Part shown: positions 56,689 through 64,000 of the stretch, piece after piece
Layout of the letters: each line of letters begins with the position of its first letter
How positions within the stretch are numbered: the stretch's first letter is position 1
NCBI GenBank assembly: GCA_000697355.1
Contig: JNEN01000859.1
Span: 1 to 64,000 of the forward strand
Reading direction: 5' to 3'
DNA: 64,000 nt
Origin: Syncephalastrum monosporum B8922
Taxonomy: Eukaryota > Mucoromycota > Mucoromycetes > Mucorales > Syncephalastraceae
Translations under genes and position numbers: made by a program
Notes under the pieces: model-generated
Told to the model about the DNA's origin: nothing
Seen by the model: the letters and a program-made list of their open reading frames with translations, nothing else
Database searches by the model: none

Positions 56689-57694
56689 AACCTACACGGC
56701 AACCTGAATGCATCTTTGCAAGTAACGTACTTGTCTCAATTGTAGCGTAAATAACTTTATCTGGATCGAATTACTCAAAACATCATATCGTTATCTTTAC
56801 GCTGTGACATGCATTGGTATCCTAGTATACCATGTATGTACGTATTTGTCAATACGCAATTTGGTGTGGTAATGTACAGTCGTATGTAATTAATGGGCAT
56901 CTTCCAGAGAGAAATTCCCGAAATGAAGTAGGTAATAAGTGTATGTGTATTTAGAACCACAGAACACCTACTCTCTTATAGATCAGTCCAACGAGCGCAT
57001 GCTCACCCCGCTTAAACTAAAGAGTTCGAGTACTGCGATAAACGGAATTCCACGCCTTGGTGGCTTCCAGGGCAATGGCAAAAGTCCAGCATATTAACGC
57101 GCTGTGGGTGATACGAATTCATGACGCACAAAATCCTATTGTGTTACCGATCGCTGGACACATACCACGTCTTCCGTCGCCATCGCCTCAACGTCATCTC
57201 CACGAACGTCGTTCGACCTATAAAACATGGCATGCCTGATTTCTCGCCGGCATGAATGGCCGGACGGACATATTGGAAATGTAGGAATGTCGCGTATGCA
57301 TGCTTAAATGTAACACGGGCGTCAAACCATAATTACCCTGTCATTGGCTTTCGTAGCGCGCTCTTGGAGCATGTGCGAGCAGGGACTCAATGAAAATGGC
57401 TTCTTTATCTATCTGCCGTTGATATAGAGGCTACACCATGCACACTTAGGAGAAAAATATAAGAAATACCCTCTGTCCAATGTCTTCACTCGCACGTGGA
57501 TACAGACTCGCATATCTCAGTTTCTCTATTTTCGTTCAAAATTGCCTGTTCTGTTCATCGGCGTCACACGCATGAAAGGGAAGAGCCTTGTAAATTGATT
57601 GAAAGTATACCATGTACTAACCCTAGATGTGTAAGTGCGTACACAACGTTTACATGCATACATGTACCGGAAGAAAATCAGAGAGATCTCGACA
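56689..57694. other. Spacer with no gene seen
   Basis: About 1 kb of mixed sequence with short frames only; nothing recognised before the promoter of the RNase T2 gene. Confidence 0.45.
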
Positions 57695-57703
57695 GATATA
57701 AAG
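57695..57703 (+). promoter_or_regulatory. TATA box of the RNase T2 gene
   Basis: GATATAAAG stands about 61 bp before the ATG at 57764, a good distance and sequence for a TATA element of an inducible secreted-enzyme gene. Confidence 0.5.
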
Positions 57704-57763
57704 GGACCAGTTGTACCTGCGTTAAGGCAAACAATTCCCCTCTTCTCGATACCCCTTTAACCA

Positions 57764-58734
57764 ATGAAGATCATTGCCGCTCTGTTGGCCGCTGCCTCTT
57801 TGTCTGCCCTGACGTCCACTGTCACTGCGGCCCCAAGAATATTGGGTCGTGCGGCTGACTCCTGCCCTGCCGATGCTCTCTCATGCAGCTCATCCAGCGG
57901 AGACTCTTGCTGCTCGCCTACCAATGGTCTCCTTGTCCTTGTGCAGCAGGTAAGCCAAACTGTCTTTGGCACCCGCAGTGTATTTGCAAGAACTTATGAT
58001 TTCGCAGTGGCTGACAGATTACGGTCCGAACACGGCCTTTACCCTGCACGGCTTGTGGCCCGATACTTGCAGCGGCGGTATCCCAGGCAGCGGTAACACT
58101 GGCTGTGACTCGTCCAGAAACACGGACGATGTGGGCTCCATTATCAAGAGTGGCGATTCTTCCTTGTATAGCCAAATGAGCCAGTACTGGCCTTCCTACA
58201 CTGGTACAGTATACACGGCTGTAAAATAAGCGCAGCGTTTCTCAACTCTACTTTAGGCGACAACAGTGAATTCTGGACCCACGAGTGGAACAAGCATGGT
58301 ATGTGTAGAGCCCCATGACTGGCATGCTGAACTGTTGCGGGTGGTATGCGGGGAATATTCCTACTGACCGTGAACGCTTTCTTACAGGCACATGTGTAAC
58401 CACTCTCGATCCCGACTGCTTCGGTGCCTCCTACACAAAAAATGAGGATATGTTTACCTATTTCCAGCAGGCCATCGACCTGCGCGCCAAGTACAATTTA
58501 TACACTATCCTTAAGAACGCTGGTATTACTCCTGGTGGTTCGTACAGTGTTTCTGCATTGGAATCAGCCATCCAGAAGTCGACGGGCAGCACACCCAAGA
58601 TCACGTGCAGCAGCGGTGCCATTTCTGAAATCTGGCTGTACTTCCATGTCAAGGGCACCGACACCTATGTCCCCACCGACGCTGTCGACAAATCCACCTG
58701 CTCTGGCACTGTTAGCTATCCCGCTAAGAGCTAG
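57764..58734 (+). CDS. Secreted ribonuclease T2
   Basis: Exons 57764-57949, 58008-58203, 58257-58298 and 58388-58734 give 256 residues. A signal peptide (MKIIAALLAAASLSALTSTV, cleavage near TAAP) is followed by paired Cys (DSCPADALSCSSSSGDSCC). The two active-site segments are intact: CAS I in FTLHGLWPDTC and CAS II in EFWTHEWNKHGTC, giving the catalytic His, Glu and His. RNase T2 enzymes are acid, base-nonspecific endoribonucleases that leave 2',3'-cyclic ends; secreted forms scavenge phosphate and nucleosides, vacuolar forms degrade rRNA. Length is close to fungal T2 enzymes without the C-terminal extension seen in some yeasts. All introns are 50-90 bp and in phase. Confidence 0.95.
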
Positions 58735-58893
58735 ATGACATTTGCACTGTATATTTTTGCAGAGGCAGTATTCTATGCCCATTATTTATTGATTATAACG
58801 ATCGATCTCGTTTTCTGCACATTAAACAAAGAAAAGATAGAGGGGGTATGTCAAGTGTTATTCGCTATAATCGTGCCTCAATTCCAAAGATGA

Positions 58894-59916
58894 CTATTCA
58901 GAATCGCTGCAAGACGAATGTGACACTTGTTCTTCCTTATCATCTCCTTTCTGCGTCTCATCTTCGTTATCAGAATCCATTCTTCGTTGTCTGTGACCAA
59001 GGTCATCATAAAGCTCTCGGAGCTCCTCTTGAAGCTCTTCATCATTCTCGTCGCTGTCTTCATAGTCTTCCATCTCATCTTCCATGTATGCACTGGGGTC
59101 GTCGATGTACTCGTCAAAGTAGTGCCCACTGATGTGATCTCGAAGCTCGTAGAAGTCGTTGCGCAAAAAGTTGAACCGTGCATTAAGTCTGTTCGTCACC
59201 GTTTCCGTCACTGTGTCCGTCATGGTCTCCAGGCCATTGCTTATGGCTTCTAGCATGCGTACATTGAAAGCGTCAAAGCGTTCATTTATGGTGTTTTCAA
59301 GAGTAGCCAGCCTCCTTTCAACAACGGCTTCTATAGTTTCTTGTCTCGACAGTTCTTGTCCGTGATTTTGCTCGGCAGTGGAGCTGCATTGTTCTGGCTC
59401 TAGTGGAACGCAGTGTAAAGGGTCTGTTTGGACAGGCGCTGATATGGATCGTACGTGAAATCAGTTCTCTAATCTGCGCAAGCAAGTTAAAAAGTAATAT
59501 TAATCAGCTCACCTGATAGTTGTTGATCCGTGTCTCGGGATGCGGCCTGTAGCTGCAGGAGATTTGGAACATTTTCCAAAACTCGTATCGAAATCAGCTC
59601 GAGGCCGTATGGGTCCTGATCACCTCTCCGACTGAGAATGCCCGTGACGTCGACCTGGACCACGCCGCTTCCTGGAAGTATCTGTATGTGGTCCTCACGT
59701 AGAACCCGGGCAGGACACGTGCAGACCAACACTTGCTCTCGTCTGTATCCCGGCCCTCTCAGTGTTATTATAATTATACATCGACCGGAAATGTTTGACT
59801 CACATGGAATCCGTATACAGAGTGAACTTTACCGGACGATCATCTGGTATACTGTTTGGAAGAATCAGCTCCTGTTTAAAGCACCACCCGAAGAAGCGAA
59901 GCGCTAGACGATCCAT
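58894..59916 (-). CDS. 300-residue protein with coiled coil and acidic C-terminus
   Basis: Exons 59804-59916, 59513-59757 and 58894-59438 join in phase. It starts MDRLALRFFGWCFKQELILP. Exon 2 (REQVLVCTCPARVLREDHIQ; GSGVVQVDVTGILSRRGDQD) looks like a small beta-rich domain. Exon 3 has a heptad-like helix region (ETIEAVVERRLATLENTINE; LETMTDTVTETVTNRLNARF) and a strongly acidic tail (EDEMEDYEDSDENDEELQEE). No signal peptide or helix for membranes is present. The acceptor of exon 2 (ACTGAG) is unusual but restores frame. The stops of this gene and RNase T2 face each other with 159 bp between them. I do not recognise the family; scaffold or chromatin-type roles would be guesses. Confidence 0.7.
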
Positions 59917-60739
59917 CGAAGAAAGCGGAATGGGATTGAGGGAGAGAGTGAGTGGAAGAAAGAGGTAATACGAGAAAGAAAACGAAAATTGAGACATATT
60001 TATCGTCAGTGAACTGATAATTTTTTTTCTTTGTTATTGACGCAAATGTACTGTACTCCGGTTGCTGTTGGATATAGTATGTCACTGACGACCTTTCCCA
60101 TATGATGTCAATTTTCGAGCCATGCGTAAATTTATCATATCCTATGGGTATTTCATACGAGTCTCAGGATGAAGTGCCTTTGTTTTGTATATGCCCTGTT
60201 TCGACTTAGTAACTTTGTATTTCATGACAGGAGCCTATTACTTCAGCTCATCTGTTCACATGTCCTACTTATCTAAGCTTCAGTTTCAGTCAATGGTGCT
60301 GTACAGTATCCTCATAGCGCCCTGGGTAGGAAATGTACAACATGTCATGTTTCCTATTCTCTTCCCTGAATAAACGCGACTCACGGCGTTATCATTGCGC
60401 AGCACCTGGCCGGGCATAACATTCTTTTTACGAATGGCAGTGAGTGGAGGCACCGCCTTAAAATGAGCAATCCTGACTTCCATGGACTTATGCCTGTTGC
60501 TTTGTTGGTTATCTGACCAAAAAGCTTTTCGCCAACTTTGATCAGAATGGCCACTGCCATGTTCTTACAACGCATTGGACGTTGGATTCGATCAGTCTCA
60601 CAGTTAAGTAGACGCGTCGAAAGACAGCTGTGTACTATTTCTTATGTATCTCAGGTCTCGACTTCAACTTACAAACACTATCTGATCCCAATAGTCAGTG
60701 GGAAGAGATACTCGATCTATTTTTTTCTCTGTCTCTGAG
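59917..60739. other. Spacer with an unassigned minus-strand fragment
   Basis: About 60560-60385 on the minus strand has a frame RIAHFKAVPPLTAIRKKNVM ending at a GTGAGT donor near 60385, which looks like one exon, but no partners were found. The rest is AT-rich. Confidence 0.3.
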
Positions 60740-61560
60740 TCCACGCTGTAGAGATTTGTACGCGATTATTTCAGCATCATGTTCAAAAAGGCCACTTGCA
60801 CTCCAAGGACAGAAGTACAGTAGTATTCAAGCACGACACGATTGCCCAGTCGAAATGAAGAAAACCGACATGGATTTCACGAGAAACTGCACTTATGATG
60901 ACGAGTCCACATTACATGTCAATCTAGAACGAACTGGAGCCTGGTCAGAGAAAGGAACGCATGACGAAGTGATTTGTACCGCAGGCAAGGTAAGGAAAAT
61001 ACTCGAAAAACAAAAGAGACGCGTGATTAAGTAACATGTCTAGTTTCTGGCTACTCTTATGGCCAAAACGACGAATCTCTTTGGCGATATATCCTCTTTA
61101 GTGTGATCAATGTCAAGGTGCGACATCCACAATAACCGTCAAAGAAGCGCAACACAGTTGGATCAGCAACTTAAAAATGAACTGTACCATAACGGCCATT
61201 ACTTTCAATTTCATCGCGCAAACTTTAGATGTTCTCAAACGACATCCACAGATTAAAGGTAATTATATCATCATGGACAACGTCCCTATACATACAGCAA
61301 GGGATAGGAAAGGAAATCGAGAATCGCGGCTTTAAATGCGCCCTGCCACTTTACATTTCAGAATTGAACCCTATCGAGTACTTTTGCATGGTTTGCAAAA
61401 GCAAGCTTAAGAGCGAAAAGCTCCTTGATGGGGGACTCTGTCGGCGCACATCGCAAATGCATGCAAGTGCTAATTGCAGCTATTCAGGGATTTTGCCGCT
61501 ACTCTGCTGCCGAATTTGATTTGAGGGATTTGCTCCAATTAAGCCCTTTTTCTTTTTTTT
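60740..61560 (+). mobile_element. Relic of an IS630/Tc1-like transposase
   Basis: From about 60870 the frame reads KKTDMDFTRNCTYDDESTLH then RTGAWSEKGTHDEV, the block of the first Asp. In other frames 61229-61330 gives NYIIMDNVPIHTA (second Asp) and 61330-61420 ENRGFKCALPLYISELNPIE then KSKLKSEKLL (the Glu block); the end is QGFCRYSAAEFDLRDLL. Several shifts and stops show it is inactive. The order and spacing match the 32.4 kb relic. Motif CACTACGTC follows at 61605 and 61655. Confidence 0.8.
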
Positions 61561-61604
61561 GTGATTTCACGTCTTGCACGCACTTGACAAGGGCCTCTGT
61601 TGAA

Positions 61605-62575
61605 CACTACGTCTACGCGTCAGAAGTGCCCAAGTGAGATGACGTCGACTGCAACACTACGTCTGCGGCAGGAGGCATCACTGAAAGCGTATGTCTTGGG
61701 AAATGTTTTGGGAATGAACTCTCACGTTTTGCGCTATCTTCTGTCCTAGTCTGCTGGAAACATACGTCTGGTGTGGTTCGTGATTTAAGGACATTCCCTT
61801 TGGCTTATCTCGCTCGTATTCATATTATAAGCAAACGAATGGTTGGCGCTGTATCCATTGCAAGTACTTGCCACCTTGTCCTTTTAGTCCCTGCCATCGG
61901 ATCCCCGTAGCTCAAGCTTATAAATAACTCTTTGACTATAAAGTAAAATGTGGGCTTCAATGGGAGTAGCCAGAGCATCGTCTTGTCCGTTACATCTACG
62001 TATTGAAGGACTTCCGTCTGGATGGCCCTCTTGGACGAGGTGGCTCACCGAAACCTCAGCCGGGCCAAACCGGTGGTAGAGACACTGGTGCTCGTTACAG
62101 CATCCGAAAAGTGAGGACTATCGATGTCCTCCTCTTGCATCACTTCTTCGTCCTGGTCCTATTTCTCACCCTAAACGCGATATGGCTTCCGACGCCTGGT
62201 GGTTCGCCTAATCATTGTTATCATGGATTCGGCCACTTGTAGATATCGGATGCCTTCTACTTTAACCAGATCCACCGGTACCTCCGCCTTTTTTCAGCGC
62301 AGGACGTCATCCGCGGTCGTCACTTCCCTGCCTTCATGTATGCACTTGTCTCTGGCCAGGTCACCTTATGGGACTGCTTCTCCCGCTAGTGCCTTCCACC
62401 CGACATCCCTGTCGCCACTGAAGTACCGTATATATTAGGATCTGATTCTTTAACAAAGGTTTAACTGCTTTCACATGTGTGATGCACACGTCTTGTGTGA
62501 ATGAGGCGTCCGCCTAATGTAACCCAAATACCAAGTTTTCAATGGTTATTTTCATGCGTACTCCACACTACGTCT
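61605..62575 (+). repeat. Three copies of CACTACGTCT
   Basis: AACACTACGTCT occurs at about 61603 and 61653, and CACTACGTCT again at 62566. The reverse complement of its core is found beside the relic at 1081. The copies may be parts of transposon ends. Confidence 0.45.
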
Positions 62576-63217
62576 TGAACTTTGCATACTATTAAGCGTG
62601 AAAGCCCGCCCTATAAAGGACAAAAGTCATCCGTTTAGTGCGGATTTCAATTTGTATCTTCTATTTTACGATTTGACAGCAATGTTCACGACTCCTTCTG
62701 AAGTACAATATGGTATAAGTATTATGATAAACTCTGATATCAGCGTTGCAAGAATACAATAGTCTTTTGCCGCTCTAAAAAAACGCTGGCTAGTTAACTA
62801 AACTCTCTCGTCATTAGTACAGCTTAGACTAGCGTTCTTCACCACATATCGTGGTAAAAGATGCCGTAGTAGCACCGGCTCTGTCAGGCGTGATAACGCG
62901 GAAATTGTGGGGTTTCGGTGACGAAAATGGTATTTCTTTGGGGCTGCAGGGAGCCAAATGATCTTCCTCGCCCATAGTATGACGACTATCTTGATACTTT
63001 CAGCATGGATACCGAGCATAACATTTACAGTCTACCATTAAACATCAGTCAGTGCACGGGGCCCACCATGCAAAAATTCTTCATCCTTGGGAAGTAAAGC
63101 CGACTATGATGTTAGCCGTCTTACCAGACTTTATGCTTATGATACGACTGCATGATGAGAGTCCAAAAACGACAAATAAAATTTTATATAAAGTTAACAT
63201 ACGCACATAGGTTTGCA
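61665..63217. other. Spacer with unassigned coding-like stretch
   Basis: No gene was resolved. 62003-62100 has a frame RLDGPLGRGGSPKPQPGQTG and GRDTGARYSIRK that looks like part of a Gly/Arg-rich protein, without partners. 62800-63020 has a 73-codon minus-strand frame with no recognised motif. Confidence 0.35.
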
Positions 63218-63401
63218 ATGGTATGTTAGCTTCAAGGGCTGGATGTGCATGTATCAGGTGCCTTGGCTCTGGGCTCCCACATTACCCATTTTTTTTGTTT
63301 TGCTTCAGGAAAGACCAGATATACGCCAACTTGCACCTTCAACCTTCTTGAAGAAAGATAATGACCTCGAGAGACTATCGGCTGTGCTCGGTGGTTTATG
63401 A
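63218..63401 (+). CDS. Possible 31-residue spliced peptide
   Basis: ATG at 63218-63220 is followed at once by a GTATGT donor; a fine acceptor (TTTTTTTGTTTTGCTTCAG) at 63308 opens 63309-63401: ERPDIRQLAPSTFLKK then DNDLERLSAVLGGL. The second exon reads like the C-terminus of a small conserved protein. Upstream exons may have been missed, and TATATAAA at 63186 is too close to the ATG for comfort. Confidence 0.25.
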
Positions 63402-63549
63402 CATTTAAGAGAACTTTGCTGATAAAATAGATATTTTTGTGTAGAAGGAACTGATGGAGAAGAATGATTGCACGTTGGCAGATCGTATATGCGCTTTCCC
63501 TAAATAGGTAACAACCATGTTTCTATGCACCAAAAACCGTGAGCTGCAA

Positions 63550-63616
63550 AACAAAGAGGGGGCCTAGGGCGAAAGACCCTGAATGTTGCGGGCTCGTATA
63601 AGAGCCTTGCTTTTCG
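63550..63616 (+). other. Two neighbouring small hairpins
   Basis: AGGGCGAAAGACCCT (about 63564-63578) can fold with a GGG/CCC stem, and GGCTCGTATAAGAGCC (about 63591-63606) has a perfect 5 bp stem. No known RNA family is recognised. Confidence 0.25.
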
Positions 63617-63907
63617 CCAGTTGTCATGGCTATCCCATTTAGTCGACTACAGTATGTCTGTTTGATTTTACTTTTTCATTAAAGATGTGGGGTCGGGGCT
63701 CGGGGTGCACAAAGCATATCATACACGGGTAAATAAAATGTAGCCGGCACATCCGCGCGTTCACCCGAAAGTGGAAGAACCGAACAACCGCATCATCTTC
63801 GCATCCCGTAACCCAGATTTGATTAAAAATCGCCTTCCGACAGACAGGCAGACCCCCGCCGTCTTCACACCTTCTGTTCAATTCTCTTATTTGGACCTCT
63901 CTTTGAA

Positions 63908-64000
63908 ATGGACAACGCTCTTCAGATATACAACGATTATATCCTTCCTTTGACGCTCAAATCACAAAATGCAGCACGAAAAAACAAGGTGGTTTCGATC
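63908..64000 (+). CDS. Start of a gene running off the right edge
   Basis: ATG at 63908 opens a frame through the window end: MDNALQIYNDYILPLTLKSQ, NAARKNKVVSI. The mix of hydrophobic and polar residues is protein-like and the preceding 60 bp are pyrimidine-rich (TTCTGTTCAATTCTCTTATT). No family can be assigned from 31 residues. Confidence 0.5.
   Translation, partial: MDNALQIYNDYILPLTLKSQNAARKNKVVSI

Overview
This window is nuclear DNA of a filamentous fungus. Genes are broken by many short introns (mostly 45-70 bp, GT..AG with a CTAAC/CTGAC-like branch site), spacers are short, and low-complexity Ser/Gln/Asn tracts and CT-rich leaders are common. Gene content (SPT3 of SAGA, Pop4 of RNase P/MRP, Dbp3, Vps13, a GPI-free RNase T2) fits Fungi. 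The style of the IS630/Tc1-like transposase relics and of the repeat-family pseudogenes reminds me of Mucoromycota, probably Mucorales; that placement is an inference without a database search. All exon structures were read by eye from splice sites and frame continuity, so single boundaries may be off by a few bases.

Layout. 0-5 kb: a left-edge gene start (minus), a newly assembled 81-residue spliced gene (222-631), a transposase relic, a frameshifted repeat-family pseudogene and a type I membrane protein (minus). 5-11.9 kb: POP4 (minus), a ~2.6 kb spacer with gene-like fragments, a ZNF277-like zinc-finger gene (plus) converging on a Pep12/syntaxin-7-like Qa-SNARE gene (minus). 13.6-16.7 kb: a 915-residue Ser-rich protein with two CCHC knuckles. 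16.7-21.7 kb: gene-poor, with a splice-rich degraded gene carrying a transposase relic, and a hairpin. 21.7-29.8 kb: four minus-strand genes: a WBP2-like GRAM protein with a terminal PPPY, maleylacetoacetate isomerase, a double-START tail-anchored protein, and SPT3. 30-36.4 kb: a partly resolved membrane protein, a tiny secreted Cys-rich protein, a DDE transposase relic, tandem repeats with TGACGTCA sites, a B-box-like tRNA scrap and a decayed Ty3/gypsy integrase region. 36.4-47.9 kb: one gene, VPS13 (31 exons, about 3,235 residues). 48.7-52.6 kb: DBP3 and MRM2 diverge from a 131 bp promoter, followed by a class B DnaJ. 53-60 kb: a small Cys-containing gene, a four-helix membrane protein, a 114-residue orphan, secreted RNase T2, and a 300-residue acidic coiled-coil orphan (minus). 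60.5-64 kb: a fourth transposase relic, short dispersed repeats, and a gene start running off the right edge.

Functional themes: lipid transfer and membrane identity (Vps13, the double-START protein, the GRAM/PPPY protein, the Qa-SNARE), RNA processing and modification (Pop4, Dbp3, Mrm2, and a secreted RNase T2), transcription (Spt3, the zinc-finger proteins). I saw no operon-like or cluster logic and no clearly new defence or biosynthetic system. The most promising undescribed items are the small spliced genes, especially the 56-residue secreted Cys-rich peptide at 31778-32014.
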